Source: Verrucomicrobiaceae bacterium
GTDB lineage: Bacteria > Verrucomicrobiota > Verrucomicrobiia > Verrucomicrobiales > Verrucomicrobiaceae
Reading direction: 5' to 3'
NCBI GenBank assembly: GCA_027486585.1
Contig: JAIXOU010000091.1
Location: 16,025 to 80,024 of the forward strand
Length of the DNA stretch: 64,000 nucleotides
Shown: positions 18,202-27,063 of the stretch, piece by piece
Position numbering within the stretch: position 1 is the first letter of the stretch
Layout: the number at the start of each line of letters is the position of its first letter
Program-made: the position numbers and the translations under genes
Notes under the pieces: generated by a model
Told to the model about the DNA's origin: nothing
What the model saw: the letters and a program-made list of their open reading frames with translations, nothing else
Databases searched by the model: none

Positions 18202-19506
18202 ATGTCCGACTCTACTCCCACACCTGCCCCAGCCACCACACGACTTTCCTGGTGGCAAAATGAAGACTGGCTGGCCGTCATCGCGGCAGCACCACTCATC
18301 GCAGCCGTGGTTTATGGCTGGAAATTCAAGCTACCAGGCCTCACTTGGACCAGTGCCGCGGACATCAGTAAAGTCTTTTCCAGTGAAAATCTGCTCGCCA
18401 TGGGCGGGACCTCAGGCCTGCTCATTTTATTGGCTGGCGTCATCCTCTTCGCCTCCCTCGGCAAACGCGTGATCGCCTTTTTAGGCGGAGCCTGCGTCGT
18501 TTTTGCCTTAGCTTGGCTGGCACAAACGATGGCGGCGAATGCCCAAGTGAAGGCGCTGGGACTGGAGTATGTTGTCTTTGCCCTAGGCCTGGGATTACTC
18601 TGGAGCCACCTGCTTCCCACGCCCGGCTGGCTGATGTCGGCCGTGCGCACTGAGTTTTTCATCAAGATCGGCATCGTCATTCTAGGCGCCAACATCCTCT
18701 TCCCCGAACTTATGAAAGCAGGCTTTCCAGGTCTGATTCAGGCGGCTCTTGTCATCCCCGTCATCTGGCACATCACCTTCCGCTTAGCCCGCTGGCTAAA
18801 AGTGGACGACGAGTTCGGCGTCATGCTTTCCACCGCTGTTTCGATTTGTGGCGTGTCTGCTGCCATCGCTGCTTGTGGGGCGATTCAGGGGGATAAAAAG
18901 AAGCTTTCTTATGTCACCTCCGTGGTCCTTCTCTGCGCCGTGCCCATGATGATCCTCATGCCCTGGCTGGTCAAATGGATGGGCCTGAATGAAGCCGTAG
19001 CGGGCGCGTGGCTCGGTGGCACCTTGGATACCAGCGGTTCTGTCTTAGCAGCGACCGAGATGGTGGGCGAGATCGCCTCAAAAACTGGCGCAGTAGTCAA
19101 ACTCTCTCAAAATGTGCTTATCGGTGTCGCCGCCTTTTTTATCTCCATCTGGTGGACTCTGCGTGAACGCGACAGCAATCCAAATGCCCCGCGTCCTAGC
19201 GCTGGAATCATCTGGGAGCGCTTCCCGAAGTTTGTTATCGGCTTCATTGCCACCTCACTTGTATTTTCATTCCTACTCACACCAGAGACGGTCAAAGCGG
19301 TGGAAAAGCCCCTCAAAAGCCTGCGTGAAATTTGGTTCGCCGCCGCCTTTGTCTGCATCGGGCTGGAAACCAGACTCAGTGACCTTTTCAAACTCGGCGG
19401 GGGCCGCCCCGCACTGGCCTTCCTTGGCGGTCAATTTGTGAACATTTTATGGACGCTGCTGCTCGCTTGGCTGCTGTTTGGAAATATTCTCTTCCCCGCC
19501 AAATAA
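18202..19506 (+). CDS. YeiH-family putative sulfate exporter (PF03601)
   Basis: The 434-residue integral membrane protein has about ten hydrophobic segments. It shows family features including FFIKIGIVILGANILF, STAVSICGVSAAIAACGAI and LGGTLDTSGSVLAA. This group is annotated as putative sulfate exporters, but substrate evidence is thin. It is divergent from tyrS, with about 95 bases between the two starts. An SDR gene begins 5 bases after its stop, so the two are likely cotranscribed. Confidence 0.9.
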   Translation: MSDSTPTPAPATTRLSWWQNEDWLAVIAAAPLIAAVVYGWKFKLPGLTWTSAADISKVFSSENLLAMGGTSGLLILLAGVILFASLGKRVIAFLGGACVVFALAWLAQTMAANAQVKALGLEYVVFALGLGLLWSHLLPTPGWLMSAVRTEFFIKIGIVILGANILFPELMKAGFPGLIQAALVIPVIWHITFRLARWLKVDDEFGVMLSTAVSICGVSAAIAACGAIQGDKKKLSYVTSVVLLCAVPMMILMPWLVKWMGLNEAVAGAWLGGTLDTSGSVLAATEMVGEIASKTGAVVKLSQNVLIGVAAFFISIWWTLRERDSNPNAPRPSAGIIWERFPKFVIGFIATSLVFSFLLTPETVKAVEKPLKSLREIWFAAAFVCIGLETRLSDLFKLGGGRPALAFLGGQFVNILWTLLLAWLLFGNILFPAK

Positions 19507-19510
19507 CGGC

Positions 19511-20173
19511 ATGAAGCCCGTGGCACTCATCACTGGCGGATCGGGCGACCTCGCACAGGCCATTCGCGCCGAACTCGAAAGCCAGGGCTGGCTTGTCCAT
19601 GCACCCTCGCGGCAGGAAATGGACGTCACAGATAAAGCCCAAGTGCAGCGTGTCATCGGTGCCTTGGGTCAGCTGGATTTACTCATTCACAATGCAGGCA
19701 TCACTCGCGATTCCCTGGTCCTGAAGATGTCCGAGACCGACTTCAGCGACGTTCTCAACGTGCATCTTAAAGGTGCCTTTCTCTGCTCCCAGGCAGCTTT
19801 GAAAATCATGATCAAACAGCGGCAAGGTCACCTGATCCAGATCGGCTCCTATAGCGCGCTCTGCGGCCCAACAGGCCAAGCCAACTACGCTGCCGCCAAA
19901 GCAGGTCTCATCGCCCTCACGCAGAGTCTAGCCGCTGAATATGGCCCGCGCGGCATCCGCGCCAATGTGATCCTGCCAGGCTTTCTCGACACGAAGATGA
20001 CGCGTCATCTCCTCAATGACGAAGCCCAGCACCAGCGCATCCTAAACAGCCACACTCTTGGGGAATTAACCACCCCACAAGACACGGCACGCTTCATCGC
20101 CTTTCTACACACGCTGCCAGCCATCAGCGGCCAAGTTTTCCAGCTCGACAGCCGGATCTCACGCTGGACGTGA
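19511..20173 (+). CDS. SDR-family oxidoreductase (FabG-like)
   Basis: A 220-residue short-chain dehydrogenase. It has an N-terminal Rossmann loop ITGGSGDLAQAI, NAG in the fourth strand (IHNAGITRDS), and the catalytic Ser and Tyr-x3-Lys in IGSYSALCG...NYAAAKAG. PG follows in ILPGFLDTKMT, typical of FabG-like ketoacyl reductases. It is NAD(P)H-dependent with unknown substrate. The frame opens at 19478 inside the previous gene. ATG at 19511, 5 bases after that gene's stop, fits the domain start. Its last 15 bases overlap the convergent gene at 20159. Confidence 0.92.
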   Translation: MKPVALITGGSGDLAQAIRAELESQGWLVHAPSRQEMDVTDKAQVQRVIGALGQLDLLIHNAGITRDSLVLKMSETDFSDVLNVHLKGAFLCSQAALKIMIKQRQGHLIQIGSYSALCGPTGQANYAAAKAGLIALTQSLAAEYGPRGIRANVILPGFLDTKMTRHLLNDEAQHQRILNSHTLGELTTPQDTARFIAFLHTLPAISGQVFQLDSRISRWT

Positions 20174-21964
20174 GACTTCCGTGGGCCGCAGATCGGGCGT
20201 AGCTACCCGGCCCCACCACCAGCTGGCCAGCAGAGCCGCTAGTAAGACAAGTAACCACAGACGCCAGCGTGGATCAGACTCCATAACCGTGTCTGCTTGC
20301 GCTGTTTTCAGGCTGGCTAAATCTTGAAATGACTTCGCCATTTTGAAATCCGCCTCACGGGTATCGGCAAAGTGGGCGCTGCCTCGCAGCAATAGCGTTC
20401 CCGCTTGCTCCACCTCAAAGAAACCTGGCTGCGACGGGGCCCGCAGTAGATGCGCCTGAGCCAGTGGCACTTCCACGCGGCTCATTGGAGTCTGTGTGAT
20501 GATGGTCAATGGCGCAGCCTTTTCACCTGCGTGATGAGCCACGATCAGACGCTGTCGAACATCAAAATTCTCCGCTTCGAACGCCACCTTTTCCTGCCGC
20601 CTTTGCTCCAGAAAGCGATGCAGCAAAACCGCCAACGCTGGAAGTTTTCGAGCATTACTACTAATCAGGTCAAAGTGACAAAAAAGCTGCTGTGCCCCCA
20701 ACTCTGTCCGACGCAGACTAATCAAAGGGCGCTCTCCCTGCCAAAGCAGTACGCGATCCCGCTCATCACGCGGGACCACCATGCCATCATGGACGAGCAG
20801 TGATTGCCAATTGAGCCCATCAATCAAAGAATGCGCCTCACCGACAATGGCTCCACGCAGCAAGGCCACGCGCTCGACTTTACTGGGAGAGGAAAACACA
20901 CAGGCATTTTCATCACCACCAAGTGCCGTGCTCGGCGGCCACACAATCACGCGCAGATCTGCCTCACTCGCTGCCATCGTTTGGATATGCTCAAACTTTT
21001 CAAACAGCTCGCGCACCTCCTCTGCGCCATCCTTTTGACCATTTGGCAATTGCAGCCCTAGCACCTTCGGCTTAGGCAGCAAAACTGGCAATTGATCATC
21101 CAAAGTAAACGCATCGGGCGTCAGTTGCAGCATCAGCCCCTTTTCCGCTGCCCCTTCTAAAAAAGGACCCGATAAAGTGCGTGTCTCTCCCACCGCCAGA
21201 GTGAGCTTTGTCCAGCCTGAGAACTTATCTCCGCTACCTGCCCGCCATTCCCGATCCTGTGTCGTGCGACTGTGATTGCAGAGCAGCGCACGCCAGATGG
21301 TCTGACCGTCTTTTTCCTCCACCGTCACGCCGGCCCAACCGACATTGGCCTTGTCGCTTCCCACCGATAACAAAGCAGCCTCAAACGGCAGCTTCGATTC
21401 CGATACATGATCACTGATGAAAAGCACGCTGCCCGTCTCCCCCACCAACCGCCGTGCCGAGCGCAGACTTGACGTGAAATCATGCACCCCAAGCAAGGGC
21501 TGCCAGGCCTTTAAACCAGCCTGCAACTCCAGCGCAGAGCTCCCATGATACAAGGTCGGCTCAGCAGGATCAGAAGAAAGCAGCGTCAACTCAGCCCGCT
21601 GTAAAGGTCCCGCCAAAGTCCCTAAAGCCAACTTCAAAGCCGATTCAGCTTCTGGGCGAAACGCCTGCATCGAAGCCGAGCTATCCATGACAATCGCCAT
21701 GCGCTGCACGACTTCTTTTTTCATCCAGCGCGGACCCGCCAGCAGCCACGTCAAAAGCAGCACCATCAGGAGCTGTAACCAAAGCGGAATGGAAGGCCTG
21801 AGCCTCTCTATCCGATTCCCCGTCTCTGATTCTCGGCGCAATTGCTGGAGCAGGAAAAGTGTCGTGATCACCTCACGCTGACTACGCCTTTGTAAAAAAT
21901 GAATGGCCAACACCACAGGGATGCCAAGCAGGCACCAAATAGCAGTAGGTGAGAAAAAGGTCAT
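20159..21964 (-). CDS. BatA-type membrane protein with von Willebrand factor A domain
   Basis: The 601-residue protein starts with two hydrophobic segments around the BatA N-terminal motif (SPTAIWCLLGIPVVLAIHFL ... LQLLMVLLLTWLLAGPRW). It then has a VWA domain whose metal-site motif is MDSSASM (DxSxS). A long extracytoplasmic region and a C-terminal membrane helix (WRLWLLVLLAALLASWWW) follow. Related proteins are found in Bat/MoxR-type clusters and in verrucomicrobial DUF4159/VWA operons. No MoxR ATPase is nearby. The gene follows another VWA protein at 22029 and probably shares its transcript. Function is unknown. Confidence 0.85.
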   Translation of the reverse strand: MTFFSPTAIWCLLGIPVVLAIHFLQRRSQREVITTLFLLQQLRRESETGNRIERLRPSIPLWLQLLMVLLLTWLLAGPRWMKKEVVQRMAIVMDSSASMQAFRPEAESALKLALGTLAGPLQRAELTLLSSDPAEPTLYHGSSALELQAGLKAWQPLLGVHDFTSSLRSARRLVGETGSVLFISDHVSESKLPFEAALLSVGSDKANVGWAGVTVEEKDGQTIWRALLCNHSRTTQDREWRAGSGDKFSGWTKLTLAVGETRTLSGPFLEGAAEKGLMLQLTPDAFTLDDQLPVLLPKPKVLGLQLPNGQKDGAEEVRELFEKFEHIQTMAASEADLRVIVWPPSTALGGDENACVFSSPSKVERVALLRGAIVGEAHSLIDGLNWQSLLVHDGMVVPRDERDRVLLWQGERPLISLRRTELGAQQLFCHFDLISSNARKLPALAVLLHRFLEQRRQEKVAFEAENFDVRQRLIVAHHAGEKAAPLTIITQTPMSRVEVPLAQAHLLRAPSQPGFFEVEQAGTLLLRGSAHFADTREADFKMAKSFQDLASLKTAQADTVMESDPRWRLWLLVLLAALLASWWWGRVATPDLRPTEVSRPA

Positions 21965-22028
21965 GGCGCTGAATGAGGGATACAGAAGGCCAAATGTCGA
22001 ACTCAGAAATCACTGATTGCTCATGGTT

Positions 22029-22844
22029 TCAGTATTTCAACTTTTCATGGTCACTCCGCTTTTGTTTGCGGTTTTTAAGCTTCGGGTAATCGACCCGCAG
22101 TGCCTTCATATCGCCTTTCCCTTCCCAGTATTGCCAGAACTTGTTGAAGCGCTCGTCGCTGACCTTCCGCACCTTGTCCTCCAAGCCTTTGGGGGGCGAC
22201 TTCAGTCCACATCCAAAATAAAGCACCAGGGGACTGCCTCGCGCGACCTTATCCAGCTCTTTGGCCACAACGGGCAGATACTTGGTCATCGACCGAGAGA
22301 CGTCCATGACTACAGCCATTTTGCGCGTGTCTTTCAGCTCGATTCCAAACATCATCAGCGGCTTGAACGTGATGCCAGACATCCCGCCCATGCCAGAGCC
22401 TGTGCTAAAACCACCACCCGATCCAGCTTTACCAAAACCGCCGCTGATGGATCCTCCCCCAATTAAGCTGGAGACATCTGGCACGTCTAGCGCATCCAAA
22501 GGAGCATCCGGAAGCGATATCTCCGTATGGAGGCTCGTCGAAACCAGCTTCTTCATCGGGATCGACTTGCTGATCGATTTACGTTTCTTTTCCTGAACTT
22601 TGTGGGCTAACTCCGTGCTGGCAACCGCCCCTGCTTGCGTGCCACCGCCAGGCAAAAAATCCACCTGCTTCTCTGGAAGCTGAGTCACAAACACAACAAA
22701 GCCAGCCACCATCAGCATACCTGCATGAATAAGCAGACTCAGCGTCAGCGACCTACCGCCGATGCTCCGCCAGACTCGCACAAAGCGGTTAGGCCTTTTA
22801 GAGACAGGGATTTCGTTGGTTGTCATAGAAGTAGCGCTAGGCAT
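22029..22844 (-). CDS. Membrane-anchored protein with a short VWA-like domain
   Basis: From ATG 22844 (or 22826) the product is about 271 residues. A cytoplasmic N-terminus precedes one membrane helix (LTLSLLIHAGMLMVAGFVVFV). A Gly/Ser-rich linker (SLIGGGSISGGFGKAGSG) and a VWA-like start with VVMDVSRSMTKYLP (DxSxS) follow. Only about 95 residues follow the metal-site motif, shorter than a complete VWA fold of about 180, so the domain looks truncated or degenerate. It lies 64 bases upstream of the BatA-like gene in the same orientation. The frame extends further upstream to 22898 without protein-like sequence. Confidence 0.75.
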   Translation of the reverse strand: MPSATSMTTNEIPVSKRPNRFVRVWRSIGGRSLTLSLLIHAGMLMVAGFVVFVTQLPEKQVDFLPGGGTQAGAVASTELAHKVQEKKRKSISKSIPMKKLVSTSLHTEISLPDAPLDALDVPDVSSLIGGGSISGGFGKAGSGGGFSTGSGMGGMSGITFKPLMMFGIELKDTRKMAVVMDVSRSMTKYLPVVAKELDKVARGSPLVLYFGCGLKSPPKGLEDKVRKVSDERFNKFWQYWEGKGDMKALRVDYPKLKNRKQKRSDHEKLKY

Positions 22845-22962
22845 AACGCTGAAGTCTAAATTCGCCGATTTTTGTTTTTCACAGTCGATTGTGAACAAGA
22901 TTTTGGCATCTACCGTTGATCGTTGCGGGATACTCGCCGACTCTCTTTGACTCTTCTAGTGA

Positions 22963-23193
22963 ATGGAAACGCCAGCACTCAATCCAACTTCGACTTCAGG
23001 ACAGGGCGCGAGACAGCCATCGCGACGGCCCTCGTCTCAGAAGGAGATCGCGCAGCTTGCTCTGCCCTTAACCGACAGCGAGCGAAAGGAATCCAGGAAG
23101 CAGCTCGACAAGCTCCATCCCGGCAATCGTTTACGCCTGATGTTTGGGCAGCCCTTGTTGCCAAAAGGTCCCGAGAGTGGGGAGTCCCCCTAA
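22963..23193 (+). CDS. Short reading frame, likely the N-terminal part of the split kinase-like gene
   Basis: The ATG at 22963 opens 76 codons. The product is polar and protein-like (SSQKEIAQLALPLTDSERKE, RLRLMFGQPLLPKG) and ends with a run of five C bases directly before the TAA stop. A one-base backward slip on that run joins it to the downstream kinase-like frame, giving a continuous protein of about 299 residues. It may therefore be the 5' part of a frameshifted gene. Alternatively it is a separate small protein translated just before the kinase. I do not recognise its family. Confidence 0.55.
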   Translation: METPALNPTSTSGQGARQPSRRPSSQKEIAQLALPLTDSERKESRKQLDKLHPGNRLRLMFGQPLLPKGPESGESP

Positions 23194-23252
23194 TTCGGCT
23201 CGATGGCCTGGGTCTCGGCAGAGATCCTGACGATCATTTAATCTCCGAGTAC

Positions 23253-23864
23253 ATGCAGCCCCTGAAAACAGGCGCTGAAGCCAGCCCTTTTGCCGATGGT
23301 GACTGGCAGGTGGTTTATAAGCTCTTTCCTCTTCATTCCAGCGGTGGCTTGGGAAAGACTTTTGAGATTGACCGATACCCTGACGATCAAGGCTTTGAAA
23401 TGACCGTGCGCGACGCCGTGCTGATCGAGACCATGGAGAAACTCATCGTCCTGCACGACGCGGGTGCCCATCCTACAGAACTCGTCGGCATTGATGACCA
23501 AGGTGACTATCTGGTGGTGAAGCAGCCCTTGGCCTATCCGTATAAAAATTTAGAGGAAGATCGTCTCATAGCCTTGGAACGCATCCGTGCCGTTCCCTGC
23601 CGTGCACGTTTTCGCCGTGTCGTGTGGATCCTCTGGGAGCATGATCAGGCCTGGGTTTTGAGCGATTTGCACCCTGGAAATATCATGCGAGACGCGCGCG
23701 ACCAGCCGACGATCATTGATGCACTTCTTTCTCCCCTGCCCCCAGCTCTGATTCAAAGTGACCGCCTGCTGGCAGAGGACGTCGAAGACGCCAAAGCTCT
23801 GCGCGAAGGTCGCCCAAGACCTTCACGAGACGTTTTTGCTGAGATATCGGATGATGAGTTATAG
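23253..23864 (+). CDS. Kinase-fold protein resembling the kinase domain of phage polyvalent proteins
   Basis: The frame is open from 22923 (TTG) to 23864. Its first ATG is at 23253, and coding-like sequence begins near 23190. Kinase-like features are a beta-3 strand with Lys (DWQVVYKLF), a catalytic-loop equivalent DLHPGNIMRDARD, and a metal-binding-Asp equivalent PTIIDAL. This pattern recalls the serine/threonine kinase-like domain described in phage polyvalent proteins. No phage genes are nearby. The start at 23253 would cut into the N-lobe, so a frameshift joining it to the preceding frame is more likely than a free-standing gene. The target is unknown. Confidence 0.6.
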   Translation: MQPLKTGAEASPFADGDWQVVYKLFPLHSSGGLGKTFEIDRYPDDQGFEMTVRDAVLIETMEKLIVLHDAGAHPTELVGIDDQGDYLVVKQPLAYPYKNLEEDRLIALERIRAVPCRARFRRVVWILWEHDQAWVLSDLHPGNIMRDARDQPTIIDALLSPLPPALIQSDRLLAEDVEDAKALREGRPRPSRDVFAEISDDEL

Positions 23865-23913
23865 CAATTCCCTATTGGCACCGCGCCGCTTTCGTTCATA
23901 CTCGCTCACCCAA

Positions 23914-24552
23914 ATGAAACTCCATCGCCTCCTATCCGCCCTCCTTATTCTTTCCATCCTGCCAGCCTCTGCAGCTGATGATGGCTTCACACCGCTCTTT
24001 GATGGCAAAACCATGACTGGCTGGAAAAATGCCTATGACTGGGGTAAGATCGAAGTCGTGAATGGTGAGGTGCATCTCACAGGTGAGAAGAAATTCTTCG
24101 TCGTGACTGAGAAGACCTACAGCGACTTCATCTTTGAGGGCGATATCTTACTCCCGGAAGGCCAAGCCAACAGCGGCTTCATGTTCCGCGCTCATGTTCA
24201 ACCCAATAAAGTCTTTGGCTATCAAGCGGAAGTCGATGGCGACGCCAAGCGCAAGTGGTCCGGTGGTCTCTATGACGAAGGCCGCCGCATGTGGTTCATC
24301 AGTCCGATCAAAGGCAATAAAGAGAGCGAAGACGCCTTCCGTGCCCGGGCTGGAGACGCCTTCAAGCGCAATGACTGGAACACCTACCGCATCACCTGCA
24401 AGGGCAACAAATTGAAGATCGAAGTCAATGGTGTGGTCACCACGGAAGTCGAAGACAGCACTGATGCCAGCGGCGTCATCGCCATCCAGCATCACGGCGA
24501 AAAAGGTGCCACTTATAAGTTCCGCAATCTAAGGATTAAAGAGCTGAAGTAA
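23914..24552 (+). CDS. Secreted DUF1080 (3-keto-disaccharide hydrolase-type) protein
   Basis: The 212-residue protein has an N-terminal signal peptide (LLSALLILSILPASAA). A single DUF1080/LamG-like jelly-roll domain follows, with the characteristic FTPLFDGKTMTGWKN, SGFMFRAHVQ, NDWNTYRITCKG and GVIAIQHHG. The family includes 3-keto-glucoside hydrolases and many uncharacterised sugar-binding or cleaving proteins. The ATG at 23914 begins the signal peptide, and an upstream open stretch to 23758 overlaps the kinase-like gene and is not protein-like. Substrate is unknown. Confidence 0.9.
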   Translation: MKLHRLLSALLILSILPASAADDGFTPLFDGKTMTGWKNAYDWGKIEVVNGEVHLTGEKKFFVVTEKTYSDFIFEGDILLPEGQANSGFMFRAHVQPNKVFGYQAEVDGDAKRKWSGGLYDEGRRMWFISPIKGNKESEDAFRARAGDAFKRNDWNTYRITCKGNKLKIEVNGVVTTEVEDSTDASGVIAIQHHGEKGATYKFRNLRIKELK

Positions 24553-24589
24553 TCTCACTCTCTCAAACGCAACTCACCCGTTCGCCCTT

Positions 24590-27049
24590 ATGACCATCAC
24601 CCCAGACCAATACGAAAAGCTTGGTGCCTTTTACCTCGGACGCGGTTATGACCTGGAGAAAAAAGAACTCCAGGAAGACCTCATCATGTATGACTCAAAG
24701 GACTTGGTCACGCATGGGGTGGTGCTTGGTATGACGGGTTCCGGTAAGACGGGCCTTTGCCTCGCCTTGTTAGAAGAGGCGGCCATGGACGGTATTCCAC
24801 TCATCGCCATCGATCCGAAGGGTGACATCGGCAATGCGCTGCTCACCTTCCCCAATCTAAGTCCTGAGGAGTTCAAACCATGGGTCAATACAGACGATGC
24901 CCGCCGTAAAGCCATCAGTGTGGACGAATTCGCCACTCAGCAGTCAGACCTTTGGAAAAAGGGGCTCGGCGACTGGGGGCAAAGCGCTGATCGCATCAAA
25001 AAGCTGCGTGAAACAGTGGACATGGCCATCTACACACCAGGCAGCAATGCAGGTCTGCCGGTTTCCATACTTAGCTCGCTCGATTGCCCACCGTCTGAGG
25101 TGATGGACGATGCCGAGACTCTCGGAGATCGGATCGAAAGCACGGTTTCCTCCATGCTCGGCCTCATGGACATTGAGGCTGATCCAGTGCAGTCACCCGA
25201 GCACATCCTGCTCTCCAACATCATCTCTCACTGCTGGAAAAAGGGCCAAAACGTCTCGCTGGAAAATCTTGTTCGTCATATCCAACAGCCACCGATTCGG
25301 AAAGTCGGTGTCGTGGATATCGACACCTTCATGCCTGAGGCTAAGCGCACGGCTCTGGCGATGAAGATGAACAACCTCATCGCCTCCCCAGGTTTTGCCT
25401 CATGGCTTGAAGGTGAGCCGCTGAATATCCAACGCATGTATTACACCGCTGAGGGTAAGCCGCGCATCACCATCTTTAACATCGCCCATCTCAATGATAG
25501 CGAGCGCATGTTTTTCGTCTCTCTCCTGATGAACCAATTGTTAGGCTGGATGCGAACTCAACAAGGCACCACATCTCTCCGCGCCATGTTTTACATGGAC
25601 GAAATCTACGGCTATCTACCACCGACAGCGATGCCGCCGTCGAAGAAGCCGATGATGATCCTGCTCAAGCAGGCCCGTGCCTTTGGTCTCGGCATCCTCC
25701 TCGCCACACAGAATCCTGTGGACCTTGATTACAAAGCGCTGGCTAACATCGGCACATGGTGGATCGGGCGTCTGCAAACCGAACGTGACAAAGCTCGTCT
25801 CCTAGACGGGCTCGAAGGCGCTGTCAGTGGCAGTGGCGGTAAGTTTGACCGCAGGGAAATGGAGGTCGCCATCTCGGGTCTCGGCAATCGTGTCTTCCTG
25901 ATGAACAACGTGCATGAAGACGGCCCCGCCATCTTCCATGTCCGATGGATTATGAGCTACCTCAGTGGCCCGCTGGCCAAGGATCAAATCAAGCGTTTGA
26001 TGGATCCGATCCGCCCAGCCAAAAAAGTCGCTGCTGCGGGTGAAGATGACGGTTTCCTACCACCTGGAGCCACTTCCGCACCCGCCGCAGATCGCAATAC
26101 GATCAAGCCAAAGCTGCCGGAAGGCACCGCTGAGTACTTTCTGCCCAGTGATGTCAGCGCAGATTCTCTCTGCTACGTTCCCGCCATTTTACGGAATGCC
26201 ATCGTCAATTTTGATGACGCTAAACGCAAGATCACAGGTCGCAGCAGTGTCACCCTGGTGAATCCAATCGACATCAACAATCAGCGTGTCACTTGGGATA
26301 AATTCGTCGAAATCCCACGTGATGTGGATCTCTCCAAGTGGAGCACTGATGCCACTGAAGGGGCCGAGTTCACCGATCTGCCTGGCGCAGCGATGAAGTC
26401 CAGCACTTACACCAGCATCAAGAAGGACTACACCGACTGGGTCTATGCTAATCACACCCTGGACGTCAACTACAGCCCCGTGCTGGAAGCCTACTCAAAT
26501 CCTGGAGAAAAGGTCGATGAATTCAAAGCTCGTATCGCTCAGACAGCCCGTGAACTGCGTGACAAAGCCATCGAAGAGCTGCGTGAAAAGACCACCAAGA
26601 CCCTGAAGTCCATTGAAGACAAAGCCATCAAGGCTCAGGTGAAAGTGGACGCGCAAAAAGCTCAGGCAAACAGCGCCAAACTTTCCGCTGCAGTGAGCAT
26701 CGGCACCAGCATCCTTGGAGCTTTCCTTGGCCGTAAAAGCGGAATTGGAGCCATTGGCTCTATGATGAAAGGCAGCACCATAACCAGTGCCTCCCGCGTT
26801 ATGCGTGAAGGTCAGGAAGCCGCCGCGGCTGAAGCAGAGCTCACTCGCTTCCAGCAAGACATGGCTGATCTGAATAAAACCCTGGAAGACGAGACTCAAA
26901 AGATTCGTGATCAGTTTGATCCGACAACTCTGGCTCTGGAAACTTTCAAGCTTACTCCCACCAAAAACAAGATTCAGCCCGACGCCATCGGCATCCTCTG
27001 GCTGCCGCATGAACGCGCAGGTGGAGAACTGAAGAAAGCATGGAGTTGA
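24590..27049 (+). CDS. HerA/DUF87-type ATPase with C-terminal coiled coil
   Basis: The 819-residue protein has a Walker A motif GMTGSGKTG (about 47-55), an acidic strand AIDPKGDIGNAL, and a Walker B near 333-341 (FYMDEIYGYLPP). A sensor region LLATQNPVDLDY and an arginine-containing segment WWIGRLQTERDKARLL follow. This order fits HerA/FtsK-like hexameric pumps. The C-terminal third has long charged helices (about 640-690 and 770-800) around a Gly/Ala segment (AAVSIGTSILGAFLGRK). Its role is unknown: DNA translocation or an AAA-like membrane-associated function are both possible. It starts 35 bases after the DUF1080 gene. Confidence 0.85.
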   Translation: MTITPDQYEKLGAFYLGRGYDLEKKELQEDLIMYDSKDLVTHGVVLGMTGSGKTGLCLALLEEAAMDGIPLIAIDPKGDIGNALLTFPNLSPEEFKPWVNTDDARRKAISVDEFATQQSDLWKKGLGDWGQSADRIKKLRETVDMAIYTPGSNAGLPVSILSSLDCPPSEVMDDAETLGDRIESTVSSMLGLMDIEADPVQSPEHILLSNIISHCWKKGQNVSLENLVRHIQQPPIRKVGVVDIDTFMPEAKRTALAMKMNNLIASPGFASWLEGEPLNIQRMYYTAEGKPRITIFNIAHLNDSERMFFVSLLMNQLLGWMRTQQGTTSLRAMFYMDEIYGYLPPTAMPPSKKPMMILLKQARAFGLGILLATQNPVDLDYKALANIGTWWIGRLQTERDKARLLDGLEGAVSGSGGKFDRREMEVAISGLGNRVFLMNNVHEDGPAIFHVRWIMSYLSGPLAKDQIKRLMDPIRPAKKVAAAGEDDGFLPPGATSAPAADRNTIKPKLPEGTAEYFLPSDVSADSLCYVPAILRNAIVNFDDAKRKITGRSSVTLVNPIDINNQRVTWDKFVEIPRDVDLSKWSTDATEGAEFTDLPGAAMKSSTYTSIKKDYTDWVYANHTLDVNYSPVLEAYSNPGEKVDEFKARIAQTARELRDKAIEELREKTTKTLKSIEDKAIKAQVKVDAQKAQANSAKLSAAVSIGTSILGAFLGRKSGIGAIGSMMKGSTITSASRVMREGQEAAAAEAELTRFQQDMADLNKTLEDETQKIRDQFDPTTLALETFKLTPTKNKIQPDAIGILWLPHERAGGELKKAWS

Positions 27050-27063
27050 TGAGCCAAGGTTGA

